The notes beneath the pieces are model-generated. The model saw only the letters and a program-made list of their open reading frames with translations, had not been told where the DNA came from and did not search any database. From NCBI RefSeq assembly GCF_900177385.1, contig NZ_FXBJ01000002.1:810001-874000 (forward strand): a stretch of 64,000 nt of DNA. The letters are read 5' to 3'. The translations under genes and the position numbers were made by a program. Every line of letters begins with the position of its first letter. Position 1 is the stretch's first letter. Source of the DNA: Carnobacterium iners (GTDB lineage: Bacteria > Bacillota > Bacilli > Lactobacillales > Carnobacteriaceae). Below, piece by piece: positions 26,157 to 34,936 of the stretch.

Positions 26157-26819
26157 TTATTTATTATTCCAAATTTCTAGTAGTTTATCAAATGTCAATA
26201 AGCATGTATTGTTTAAAATATAATCAGCATCTTTTAATATGTTTAAATCCCCTATTCCAACAGAGAGCATTTTAGAATCATTAATAGCCTGAATTCCTGA
26301 ATAAGCGTCTTCTATGCCAATTGCATCTTTTGGATGAATATTTAGTTGTTGACAGGCTGTTTCAAATATTTCTGGCGCTGGTTTTCCTTTTTTTAATTTT
26401 GAAGGATCTACAATTGTATCAAAATAATCGTATAAGCCGAGATTTTGTAATATTTTAGGCGCATTTCGACTAGCGGATGCTAATCCAATTTTTACGTTAT
26501 TAGAACGCAGATCATTCAATAACTGTTCAATACCTGGTAGAATGTTTTCAGGACTAACTTGATCGATTAAAGTGATATATAGATTATTCTTTTCTTCTTC
26601 AAAAGTAATAAGTTCCTCTTTTGAAAAACTATGTTTTAAGCCCCCATGGGACAAAATTCTACTTAGTGATTCAGTACGATCGACTCCCTTGAGATGTTCA
26701 TTAAAATCTTCAGTAAGATAGACGCCTAATTTTTCAGCTAAAGATTGCCAAGCTTTAAAATGAAAATTAGCAGTATCGGTGATAACTCCATCTAAATCAA
26801 AAATAATAGTTTGAAACAT
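26157..26819 (-). CDS. pgmB: beta-phosphoglucomutase
   Basis: 220 residues, HAD superfamily. FDLDGVITDTA holds the nucleophile Asp and general acid Asp; LASASRNAP, LKKGKPAPEIF and GIEDAYSGIQA are the other HAD motifs and match beta-PGM. It converts beta-glucose 1-phosphate, the product of inverting GH65 phosphorylases, to glucose 6-phosphate, which fits the GH65 gene 900 bp away. It is transcribed leftward, and a CTAAAACGTTTTAG operator lies directly over its ribosome site region. Confidence 0.93.
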   Translation of the reverse strand: MFQTIIFDLDGVITDTANFHFKAWQSLAEKLGVYLTEDFNEHLKGVDRTESLSRILSHGGLKHSFSKEELITFEEEKNNLYITLIDQVSPENILPGIEQLLNDLRSNNVKIGLASASRNAPKILQNLGLYDYFDTIVDPSKLKKGKPAPEIFETACQQLNIHPKDAIGIEDAYSGIQAINDSKMLSVGIGDLNILKDADYILNNTCLLTFDKLLEIWNNK

Positions 26820-26830
26820 GATGACTCCTC

Positions 26831-26844
26831 CTAAAACGTTTTAG
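26831..26844. promoter_or_regulatory. LacI-type operator copy 1 (CTAAAACGTTTTAG)
   Basis: Perfect 14-bp palindrome ending 11 bp before the pgmB ATG (reverse strand) and touching its AGGAGG ribosome site. An identical copy precedes the GH65 gene. Central CG with A/T arms is typical of LacI-family operators; the lacI gene at 33.4 kb is the obvious candidate regulator. Confidence 0.75.
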
Positions 26845-26895
26845 TTATTTACGGTAATTATTATACAATAATAGAGATAATAAAGCAATACCCAA

Positions 26896-26911
26896 AAGAA
26901 AGCGTTTGCTT
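26896..26911. promoter_or_regulatory. cre-like site
   Basis: AAGAAAGCGTTTGCTT matches the cre consensus WTGAAARCGYTTWCWN at about 14 of 16 positions. It lies between pgmB and the rightward genes, so CcpA could act on both. Confidence 0.55.
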
Positions 26912-26975
26912 TATTTGTAAATACCTGTTATTATCCATTTATAAGGAAAAGGTTTTCGGAAGGTGGTGAGTTGCT

Positions 26976-27407
26976 ATGAAAGGGAAGCTTGTACTTAGAA
27001 TACTGGCAATTTTGATTGACGGGATGCTTATTTATCTCCCGAGCCATATGCTTTTAACTATTTTAGGTTTCGAAGGTTTTTTACTTAAAATTCTTCCGCA
27101 ATTTTTATTTGTAGTATATAATACGGTTTCTCTTTCTTCTTTCGAAGGAAAGACAATAGGTAAGTACTTTTCCCGATTAACTGTTTATACAGAAGAACCA
27201 GGAATGATTCATGTAGGTTTGCGAGAAGCTTCTAAGCTACTTTATTTTCTTCCCAATATAGGAATTTTATTTTTATTCTTATCTGGCTTATCTCTGTTAA
27301 TTTTTAAATTGACGCTTCATGATTTGATAAGTCAAAGTCAAGTATTACTTGATGTAGAGAGGGAAATAATGGAAAGGGAGGAACATATTGAAAAACAACT
27401 CTATTGA
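26976..27407 (+). CDS. RDD-family membrane protein
   Basis: 143 residues with RDD hallmarks: RILAILIDGMLIYLP in the first helix, GKTIGKYFSRLTVY in the middle, and FKLTLHDLISQSQVL at the end, with about three to four membrane segments. Function of RDD proteins is mostly unknown; some are transporters. GGAAGGTGGTGAG precedes the ATG. It overlaps the next small gene by 20 bp and may be part of the phosphorylase operon. Confidence 0.8.
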   Translation: MKGKLVLRILAILIDGMLIYLPSHMLLTILGFEGFLLKILPQFLFVVYNTVSLSSFEGKTIGKYFSRLTVYTEEPGMIHVGLREASKLLYFLPNIGILFLFLSGLSLLIFKLTLHDLISQSQVLLDVEREIMEREEHIEKQLY

Positions 27408-27681
27408 TGAAGTTCTACAAAAAAGCTTCATAGCACAAATCGATACAGGAGAATTGCTTATACTTTTTATAATGGCTACAGGTTTAGGAATATTATTAGC
27501 TCGAATGTTTAAAAATCAATATAATCCTTCAACGCTGATAAGAAGCTATATGTTTTATGGTATAATTCATTGCTTAATTGGAATTGCCTTATTTAAAGCA
27601 CCTATAACTATCGTTATTGGCACGTATTTATTAGGTGCAATATTTGCTGCATTTCGATCAAATTATTATTTTTATGAATAA
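27388..27681 (+). CDS. small membrane protein, 97 aa
   Basis: Starts at TTG 27388, 7 nt after GGGAGG, and overlaps the RDD gene. Two to three hydrophobic helices (LLILFIMATGLGILLA, FYGIIHCLIGIALF, IVIGTYLLGAIFAAF). I do not recognise the family. Tight overlap suggests co-translation with the RDD protein; its role in the sugar locus is unknown. Confidence 0.65.
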   Translation: MKNNSIDEVLQKSFIAQIDTGELLILFIMATGLGILLARMFKNQYNPSTLIRSYMFYGIIHCLIGIALFKAPITIVIGTYLLGAIFAAFRSNYYFYE

Positions 27682-27695
27682 AATAGCAAATAAAA

Positions 27696-27709
27696 CTAAA
27701 ACGTTTTAG
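27696..27709. promoter_or_regulatory. LacI-type operator copy 2 (CTAAAACGTTTTAG)
   Basis: Identical to the palindrome before pgmB. It ends 9 bp before the GH65 ATG and its last G begins the GGGGGAAG ribosome site. Placement this close to the start codon suggests repression by roadblock. Confidence 0.75.
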
Positions 27710-27718
27710 GGGGAAGTT

Positions 27719-30052
27719 ATGAGTACTGGAATGAAGTATTACAAGGATAATCCATGGTTGATTGGAGAAGATGTATTTAATATTGATTGGCTAGGTAAGG
27801 TAGAAGCAGCTATGTCTCTAGGAAATGGTTATCTAGGTTTACGATCTGTAACAGAAGAAAGCTATATCGGAGAACAAAGGGATACTTTTGTATCAGGAAC
27901 ATTTAATAAGGTGAGTGAAAATGAAGTTACTGAACTTCCTAACATTCCTGATTTAATTGGTATGGAATTTCGTTTGAATGGTAAACGATTAGATACAACT
28001 AAAGGGCTACTAACTGATTACCATCGTGATTTAAATATGAGAACCGGTGAACTAACTCGTTCTTTTATTTGGGAATATGGAGGTATTAAAGTTCAATGTA
28101 ATTTTAAACGATTTGTCTCATTTTCACAAAAACATCTTATTGGTCAGCTCGTAGAAATCAAAAATCTAGGTCAACCTGTAGAAGTGGAATTTATTTCAGG
28201 AATAAATGGTCAAGTTACAAATAGCGGCGCACAACATTTTACTGAAGGAGACAAGGTGTTAACAGAAGGCAAATATATGCAAATGATGCCGTATACTACA
28301 CAATCAGATATTTTCTTAGTACTATCTACTACTCATAAAATAAAAAAAGAAGAGGATATTTACCACGAATCTAAGAAACGTGTTGAAATGGGTAGACGAA
28401 AAATATACAACCGTTATTGGATAAATCTTGATGCGGGAGAAGAAGTAGAAATAGAAAAAATCTCATCAATATATACTGAAATAGATAAGGAGATAGAAGG
28501 GAAAACGATAGCTGAAGTAAAAAATATTGCATTGAAGGAATTAAAGAAAGCAGAAGTAACTGGTTATCAAAAGCTTTTTGAAAAATCTGCTAAGGATTGG
28601 GAAGATAATGTATGGTCGGTACTACCAATTACGATAAAATCAAAAAATTTCAAAGATCAATTAGCGATTAACTTTGCTAGATATCATCTTCATGCTATTG
28701 CTCCTGCCCATGATCAGCGAATGAATATTGCTGCAAAAGGACTATCCGGAGAGGGTTATAAAGGACATACTTTTTGGGATACAGAAATCTTTATGCTACC
28801 TTATTTCACATTTACTCATCCAGATATTGCAAAAAGTCTTGTAACTTATCGACACTTAGGGCTTGAAGGTGCTCATAAAAAAGCTGAAGAAAACGGATTT
28901 GAAGGTGCACAGTTTCCTTGGGAAGCAGCTTGGCCAGATGATGGTGAGACAACACCTGTGTGGGGGGCAGCCGATATTGTTACTGGAAAGCAGACTAAGA
29001 TCTGGTCTGGGTTCATTGAACAACATATTACAAGTGATGTAGCATTTGGTATAAAACAATATATGGATGTAACTGGGGATCAAAAATTTGCACGTGAAAA
29101 AGGATTTGAAGTGATTTTAGATACGGCAAAATTCTGGGCTAGTAGACTAGAATGGCAAGAAGACAAAAAACGCTATGAAATATTAGAAGTTATTGGCCCG
29201 GATGAGTATAAAGAACATGTGGACAACAATGCCTATACTAACTACACAGCGTATTGGAACATTAACTTAGCTATAAAATTATATGAAAAACTCAAAGAAA
29301 ATGAACAACATATTTTTTGGAATTTGGATAAAAAACTCAAACTGAGTCAAGTTTATGAACAATGGATAGATAAAGTTGACAAAATTTACTTGCCAAAGCC
29401 AACAGAAAAAGGAGTCATACCTCAAGACGATAGCTATTTATCAAAAAAGGTAATTGACTTAACTAAATACAAACAAAGTCCACAAGTAGGTACTTTATTT
29501 CATGATTATAATTTGGAACAAGTAAATGAAATGCAAGTAACTAAACAAGCTGATGTTTTACTTTTATTATTTTTATTTGAAGATCTCTTTTCAAAAGAAG
29601 AAAAATTAGTTAACTGGAATTACTATGAGCCTAAAACAGTACATGACTCATCACTATCATTATCTACTCATGCCATATTAGCTGCTGATCTTGACAAGTT
29701 AGATCTATCTTATGAACTATTTAATAAAGCGATGAATATTGATATGGGAGAAAATATGTTATCTTCAGACGATGGTATTCACGCAGCCTCATTAGGAGGG
29801 ATCTGGCAGATGGTTGTATTTGGATATGGAGGAGTACGCTGTCTCGATGGTAAGCTTAGGATAGAGCCACATTTGCCAGAAGCTTGGAGTAACTTAACAT
29901 TTGGTATTATTTGGAGAGGTAATCCTTTGATTATTGAGGTAAATAAAAAACAAGTTAGTGTAACAAATAATGGTTCGAGCCAAATTTCCTTTGAAGCATT
30001 TGGTTCAAAGTATTGTGTTTCTGTTGGTACCAAAAAAAATATAAATATATAG
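27719..30052 (+). CDS. glycoside hydrolase family 65 disaccharide phosphorylase
   Basis: 777 residues, normal for GH65. N-terminal beta-sandwich (NPWLIGEDVFNIDWLGKVEA, LGNGYLGLRS), then the (alpha/alpha)6 catalytic barrel with GHTFWDTEIFMLPYF, the general acid Glu in EVIGPDEYKEHVDNNAY, the phosphate site KQADVLLLL and HDSSLSLSTHAI. Members phosphorolyse alpha-linked glucose disaccharides (maltose, trehalose, kojibiose, nigerose, glucosylglycerol) with inversion, giving beta-glucose 1-phosphate. pgmB nearby handles that product. Which disaccharide is used cannot be read from the sequence; with a sucrose-phosphorylase-type gene in the same locus, a glucosyl-sucrose or glucosylglycerol substrate is worth considering. 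Confidence 0.92.
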   Translation: MSTGMKYYKDNPWLIGEDVFNIDWLGKVEAAMSLGNGYLGLRSVTEESYIGEQRDTFVSGTFNKVSENEVTELPNIPDLIGMEFRLNGKRLDTTKGLLTDYHRDLNMRTGELTRSFIWEYGGIKVQCNFKRFVSFSQKHLIGQLVEIKNLGQPVEVEFISGINGQVTNSGAQHFTEGDKVLTEGKYMQMMPYTTQSDIFLVLSTTHKIKKEEDIYHESKKRVEMGRRKIYNRYWINLDAGEEVEIEKISSIYTEIDKEIEGKTIAEVKNIALKELKKAEVTGYQKLFEKSAKDWEDNVWSVLPITIKSKNFKDQLAINFARYHLHAIAPAHDQRMNIAAKGLSGEGYKGHTFWDTEIFMLPYFTFTHPDIAKSLVTYRHLGLEGAHKKAEENGFEGAQFPWEAAWPDDGETTPVWGAADIVTGKQTKIWSGFIEQHITSDVAFGIKQYMDVTGDQKFAREKGFEVILDTAKFWASRLEWQEDKKRYEILEVIGPDEYKEHVDNNAYTNYTAYWNINLAIKLYEKLKENEQHIFWNLDKKLKLSQVYEQWIDKVDKIYLPKPTEKGVIPQDDSYLSKKVIDLTKYKQSPQVGTLFHDYNLEQVNEMQVTKQADVLLLLFLFEDLFSKEEKLVNWNYYEPKTVHDSSLSLSTHAILAADLDKLDLSYELFNKAMNIDMGENMLSSDDGIHAASLGGIWQMVVFGYGGVRCLDGKLRIEPHLPEAWSNLTFGIIWRGNPLIIEVNKKQVSVTNNGSSQISFEAFGSKYCVSVGTKKNINI

Positions 30053-30063
30053 GAGGAATAAAC

Positions 30064-31344
30064 ATGAAAAAGTGGAAAAAAATTATTGGCATAGGAGTTA
30101 CCTTGTCGGCAGCTCTTCTAATGACAGCTTGTGGTGGAAGTGGCGAGAATGAGACCGGTTCTGGAGACGAGAAATCAGATTTTACAGGAGACACATTGAC
30201 GGTTGGTGTATGGGGAGGAAATGAAGCAGAAGAAGGTTCATTAGATAAAATGATTAGTTTATTTGAAGATGAAACGGGCTCAAAAATTGAAAAAAAAGTT
30301 TACACAGATTATAATACTCAGATTCAAGCAGATTTAGCCGGGAAAACTGCTCCTGATGTTTTCTACGTTGATTCATATATGTACCCTTGGTTTTCTCAAA
30401 ACGAAACATTAGCAGATCTTAAAAATAGTGAATTCGAAAGCGATAAATTCTATGAAAGTTTAACAGATAGTTTTACAACTGATGGTAAATTACAAGCAAT
30501 ACCAAAAGATATGTCTACATTAGCACTATATTTAAATACTGAAATATTTGAGAAAGCTGGAGTATCATTGGATGAAATTCCAAGTTCATATGAAGAGTAC
30601 GTGAAATGGTTACCAGAATTTCAAGAAAAAATTGATGCTGCTTATGGTGAAGGAAAAGTATTTGCTATGAGTTACAATCAAGATTTGGCTCGTAACTACC
30701 ATCTAGCAGCCCGCGAAGATGGCATGCCTATAAATGAAGATGGAACAGCTAATTTGGAAAGTGAAAAAGTTGTTGAAAATTTAACAATATTAAAAGAATT
30801 AGTTGCTACTAAAGCTGTCGTGACTCCAGAAGAAATTGGGGCTGGTTGGAATGGGGAAGCTTTTGGTTCAGGAAAAATTGCAATTATGGATGAAGGTAAT
30901 TGGGTATATCAAACGCTGAAAGATGAATTCCCAGATATACCTTTTACAGTTCAAAAAATGCCTACTTACAAAGACACTGAAGGTTCTATGATGTTCTCAG
31001 TAGGTTGGGGTAAATACGCAGGAACTGAGCAGTCAGAATTGGCCGACAAGTGGATTCAATACGCAACAGGTGTCGATGGTATGAAATTGTGGATTGAAGG
31101 TACAGGAACATTACCTAGTCGTCAAGATGTAGCAGCTAAAGCGAATATTACAGAAAATGCAGATTTAAAAGTTCATTTAGAAGCATGGGAATATGCTACT
31201 ATCTGGCAAAATGGTACAACACTTGATACTATAAACAAAGCTTATCAAAATTTCGTAACTAGCGCTTTAGATGGTAGTGAAACATTCAAATCAGCGATGG
31301 AAAAAGCAGACGAACAAGCTAATGCCGATATTAATCCAGAATAA
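30064..31344 (+). CDS. ABC transporter sugar-binding lipoprotein
   Basis: About 426 residues. Signal peptide MKKWKKIIGIGVTLSAALL and lipobox MTAC put the mature lipoprotein on the outer membrane face. The rest matches family 1 carbohydrate solute-binding proteins: LTVGVWGGNEAEEG, DVFYVDSYMYPWF, DMSTLALYLNTEIFEKAGV, GKIAIMDEGNW. AGGAGGAATAAAC precedes ATG 30064. It follows the GH65 gene by 11 bp, so it is in the same operon. A stem-loop follows it before the permease genes, a usual way to make more binding protein than permease. Confidence 0.93.
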   Translation: MKKWKKIIGIGVTLSAALLMTACGGSGENETGSGDEKSDFTGDTLTVGVWGGNEAEEGSLDKMISLFEDETGSKIEKKVYTDYNTQIQADLAGKTAPDVFYVDSYMYPWFSQNETLADLKNSEFESDKFYESLTDSFTTDGKLQAIPKDMSTLALYLNTEIFEKAGVSLDEIPSSYEEYVKWLPEFQEKIDAAYGEGKVFAMSYNQDLARNYHLAAREDGMPINEDGTANLESEKVVENLTILKELVATKAVVTPEEIGAGWNGEAFGSGKIAIMDEGNWVYQTLKDEFPDIPFTVQKMPTYKDTEGSMMFSVGWGKYAGTEQSELADKWIQYATGVDGMKLWIEGTGTLPSRQDVAAKANITENADLKVHLEAWEYATIWQNGTTLDTINKAYQNFVTSALDGSETFKSAMEKADEQANADINPE

Positions 31345-31366
31345 GAATTAGTAGTTTATAAAGATC

Positions 31367-31400
31367 GAGGTGAGTTATCTACTTACCTCTAATCTTTTTT
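31367..31400 (+). terminator. intercistronic stem-loop/attenuator
   Basis: GAGGTGAGT / ACTTACCTC stem with a 5-nt loop, followed by TAATCTTTTTT. It separates the binding protein from the permease genes and probably causes partial termination. Confidence 0.65.
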
Positions 31401-31418
31401 ACAGGAAGGTAGGAAATC

Positions 31419-32324
31419 ATGGAAATTCAAAAAAACAAGAAAACTAAAACACAAATACAAGAAATTAAACAAGCATGGGTTTTTTTGGCACCGGCGATTA
31501 TAATTGTTGGAATTTTTTTTATTTGGTCGGTTATCTTTGCGATTTATCTTTCATTTAATGATGTAAATCTATTCACAAACACTTATTCTTTTAAAGGATT
31601 TGATAATTATATCAGAATTTTTACTGATAAAAAGGCATTAATTGCTCTGAAGAATACAGCAACTTTTGCTTTTGTAGTAGTACCTTTACAAACTATTTTT
31701 GCATTAATTATCGCTTATATTTTGAGTAGTAAAGGAATTAAAGGGAAAAAACTATTTCGAATAATATATTTCTTACCAACACTAACATCTAGTTCTGCAT
31801 TAACAATAATATTTATGTTTATTTTTAATATATATGGACCAGTTAACGAATTTTTCATGAGTATTGGACTATATGATACTCCTATAAATTTTTTACAAGA
31901 ACCAGCATATGCTCTAAAAGTTATTATGGTAATGAATGTATGGTCAACTGTTCCGTACTATATGACTATATACTTAGCTTCTTTAGTTGATTTACCTTCT
32001 TCTTTGTACGAAGCTGCAGAAATCGATGGAGCAACTGCAATTGATAAATTGAAATATATTACAATACCATATTTGCGACCAATCACCACCTTTGTACTTT
32101 TGACTGGAATTATTGGTACATTTCAAATGTTTGACCAAGCTTATATTTTTTCTAATGGTTCTGGTGGGCCAAATAATTCCACTCTAACCCTTTCACTGAT
32201 GATTTATCAGTATGCTTTTGGTCAAATGAATACAATGGGATACGCTGCATCTTTGGCAATTATTTTAGCAGTAATTATATTTATTGCTTCACGATTAGCT
32301 GAAAGAATAAATACTGAAAGGTAG
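31419..32324 (+). CDS. sugar ABC transporter permease (MalF/MsmF-type)
   Basis: 301 residues with six transmembrane helices. The cytoplasmic EAA loop is visible: YEAAEIDGATAIDKLKYIT followed by IPYLRP. It forms a heterodimer with the next gene product to import the sugar bound by the upstream lipoprotein. No ATPase gene is in the locus, so it probably uses a shared MsmK/MalK-type ATPase encoded elsewhere, which is known for such importers in Firmicutes. Confidence 0.92.
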   Translation: MEIQKNKKTKTQIQEIKQAWVFLAPAIIIVGIFFIWSVIFAIYLSFNDVNLFTNTYSFKGFDNYIRIFTDKKALIALKNTATFAFVVVPLQTIFALIIAYILSSKGIKGKKLFRIIYFLPTLTSSSALTIIFMFIFNIYGPVNEFFMSIGLYDTPINFLQEPAYALKVIMVMNVWSTVPYYMTIYLASLVDLPSSLYEAAEIDGATAIDKLKYITIPYLRPITTFVLLTGIIGTFQMFDQAYIFSNGSGGPNNSTLTLSLMIYQYAFGQMNTMGYAASLAIILAVIIFIASRLAERINTER

Positions 32325-32333
32325 TGGGAAAAG

Positions 32334-33170
32334 ATGAAACAGAAACAAAAACCAAAAATTCTTAAAGGGATTTTGTATATAATTTTAGTAGGCTATGCAT
32401 TAATGACATTTTATCCTTTTATTTGGGCAGTTGCAGCATCATTTAAATCTTATAGTGAAATCGTATCTGGAGATATGACATTAATTCCAAAAGAATTTAC
32501 TTTAGGAAATTTTCAGTACGTATTAGGAAGATCTTCTCTATTTACGCGTTGGTTTATTAACTCCGTTATAATATCAGTTATTGGGACTGCTATTAACATA
32601 TTATTGAACACAATGGCTGGCTATGCTTTAGCGCGATTAAATTTCCCGGGTCGTCAACGCATATACTATGGATTTCTAGCTCTAATGATGGTCCCCGCTC
32701 AAGTTTTATTGATTCCTAATTACTTAATTTTAATGAACTTAGGAATGTTAGACAGTTTTTCTGCTTTAATTTTACCAGCCGCAATTAATATAGGAAATAT
32801 ATTTATGATGAGACAATTTTTCTTATCTTTTCCAAAAGATATCGAAGAAGCAGCAGCGATTGACGGTCTAGGAAGGTTTCAAACTTTTTTTAGAATTGTT
32901 ATGCCCTTAGCTAAGCCTTCTATTGCAACACAAGCAGTATTTGTTTTTATGGGATTTTGGAATGAATTTATGAAGCCTATGCTATATTTAACTACACCAA
33001 GTAAATATACGCTTACGCTTGGTTTACAAACTTTTCAGAGTAGAAATGGCGGAGTGCGTTGGGATCAAACAATGGCTGCCAGTATAATTACGATTATTCC
33101 GATTATTATTATCTATCTGATATTTAATAAGTATTTTTTACAAGGAGTACGTATGGATGGAGAAAAGTAA
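32334..33170 (+). CDS. sugar ABC transporter permease (MalG/MsmG-type)
   Basis: 278 residues, six helices, with the EAA motif IEEAAAIDGLGRFQTFFR and MPLAKPS. Begins 9 bp after the first permease gene, so the two are co-translated. WNEFMKPMLYLT and the C-terminal YFLQGVRMDGEK are typical of the MalG side of such importers. Confidence 0.92.
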   Translation: MKQKQKPKILKGILYIILVGYALMTFYPFIWAVAASFKSYSEIVSGDMTLIPKEFTLGNFQYVLGRSSLFTRWFINSVIISVIGTAINILLNTMAGYALARLNFPGRQRIYYGFLALMMVPAQVLLIPNYLILMNLGMLDSFSALILPAAINIGNIFMMRQFFLSFPKDIEEAAAIDGLGRFQTFFRIVMPLAKPSIATQAVFVFMGFWNEFMKPMLYLTTPSKYTLTLGLQTFQSRNGGVRWDQTMAASIITIIPIIIIYLIFNKYFLQGVRMDGEK

Positions 33171-33436
33171 ATCTTTTTTGCTAGATAGTATAAGATCTTA
33201 AATTTTAATCTAGAATAGCTTGAGGCGATATTTTCTATTGAAGGTGGATACGTTAATATCTTTTGAGAGCTAAAAAGTCAGTGCGAAGACCCAAAATAGT
33301 ACGATTGATTAAGGTATAGTATACTATTAAAAACTATCACTTTGACGAGAAAGTTTTTATGATGTAAGTACCAAACCGAAGAAGTAATGTTTTGAAAAAA
33401 TAGGAAGATATTTTATATAAAGAGGAGATGAAATAA

Positions 33437-34459
33437 GTGACTGCAACTATCAGAGATGTAGCTAGAACTGCTGGAGTATCAATATCAACTGTTTCTAAAG
33501 TATTCAATGAGTATACTGATATAAATAAAAAAACAAAAGAGCGGGTTTTAGAAGTTGCTAAACAACTAGATTATGCACCAAATATGGCAGCACGGACATT
33601 ATCCTCTAAAACGCAAAAAACTATCGCACTAATTTTGAGTGAGTTAAATATTAATCGTAAGTCTACAATGCCTTTAGAAGTGTTAAGTGGAGTTTATAAA
33701 TATACGGAACAAACAGATTTTGAATTCGTTTTTTACGGAACAAGTACTGAGAAACAGAAGGAGAAAACATTTCGCCAGTTTTGTAATGAACATAATATAG
33801 CTGGAGCAGTTGTCCAGGGTTTAAAAATGACAGATTCTTACTATCAAGAATTAAAAATAACAAATATACCTACTGTTTTAATCGATATTGATATGGGGAA
33901 TCCATATGTAGGAACTGTTTCAATCGATAGCGAACAAGCAGCATTTGAGGCAATTGAATATTTAATTTCTCAGAAACATCGTAACATTGGTATTATTAAT
34001 GGTAGTCGCGATGCAAAAGTCAGTATCTTGAGAGAAAATGGCTATCGCCGCGCATTAGTGGAGAATAATATCCAACTTAATGAAGCGCATATTCAATATG
34101 CAAATTTTGAAGAGGATATTGCTTTTTTGATTTCTCAAAACTTATTAAAAAACAATAAAAATATCACTGCTCTTTTTTGTACGAGTGACATCATGGCTAT
34201 CGGTGCTATAAGAGGGATAAAGGAAATGGGATTAAATGTACCGGATGATATATCTATTATCGGTTTTGATGACATTATCCTATCCCAATACGTTACGCCA
34301 AGGCTTACAACAGTTGCACAGGATGCAGAAGTACTTGGTTTTGAATCTGCCAAGCTATTGTCAGAGATCATTAGTGGAAATACTGATTCACCAAAACTAC
34401 GCATTATCCCTCACGAATTAAAATACCGTGATAGTGTAAAGGAAAATGAAACAAACTAA
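33437..34459 (+). CDS. LacI-family transcriptional regulator
   Basis: 340 residues. The N-terminal helix-turn-helix and hinge read TIRDVARTAGVSISTVSKVF and LDYAPNMAARTLSSK, followed by a periplasmic-binding-protein-like sensor domain (TIALILSEL, NIGIINGSRD, ALFCTSDIMAIGAIRGIKEMG, IIGFDDIILSQYVTP, RLTTVAQD). GTG start with GAGGAG upstream. It is the likely regulator of the surrounding phosphorylase/ABC locus through the two CTAAAACGTTTTAG palindromes, by position and class. Confidence 0.92.
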   Translation: MTATIRDVARTAGVSISTVSKVFNEYTDINKKTKERVLEVAKQLDYAPNMAARTLSSKTQKTIALILSELNINRKSTMPLEVLSGVYKYTEQTDFEFVFYGTSTEKQKEKTFRQFCNEHNIAGAVVQGLKMTDSYYQELKITNIPTVLIDIDMGNPYVGTVSIDSEQAAFEAIEYLISQKHRNIGIINGSRDAKVSILRENGYRRALVENNIQLNEAHIQYANFEEDIAFLISQNLLKNNKNITALFCTSDIMAIGAIRGIKEMGLNVPDDISIIGFDDIILSQYVTPRLTTVAQDAEVLGFESAKLLSEIISGNTDSPKLRIIPHELKYRDSVKENETN

Positions 34460-34936
34460 CTATAATGTTGGTATTAATAAAAAAATAATTTAGCCTAAAC
34501 GCTAATAGGTTTATGAAGTGTTTTTTTTAAAACTAGATAATATGCTATAACAAATACTAGTAAAATATACTATTTCTACGTATCAACTTTAAACGTCCAA
34601 TAAACGTCCAATAAACGTCCAATAAACGTCCAATAAACGTCCAATAAACGTCCAATAAACGTCCAATAAACGTCCAATAAACGTCCAATAAACGTCCAAT
34701 AAACGTCCAATAAACGTCCAATATTTTTTAGGTCTTAGCTGAGAAGATCTCTATTTATTTCGATTGTCATAAATACAGAATGTAACGAAAAAACATCGCT
34801 ATTGCTTTCTTCTAATTAAATATTTAATAATTCTAAGTTTTTTACGTACGAAATTAATTCGCAAATCAAATACTTACAAGCTAATTTTATATGGTAAACC
34901 AAATATTATTTTAGCAGATTATAAAGGAGATTAATA
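34460..34936. other. gap between lacI and gtfA with repeat array
   Basis: Contains a 24-bp sequence shared with 42600-42623 and the 12-copy tandem repeat; no coding frame. The ribosome site of gtfA (AAAGGAG) is at its right end. Confidence 0.7.
34591..34722. repeat. perfect tandem array, 12 x 11 bp
   Basis: Twelve uninterrupted, identical copies of AAACGTCCAAT, total 132 bp. No spacers, so not CRISPR. The 11-bp period is close to one helical turn, so the same face of the DNA is presented each time. Confidence 0.97.

Noticed and set aside
34591-34722. CRISPR array
   Set aside because: The 11-bp units are contiguous with no spacers, and no cas genes are present.
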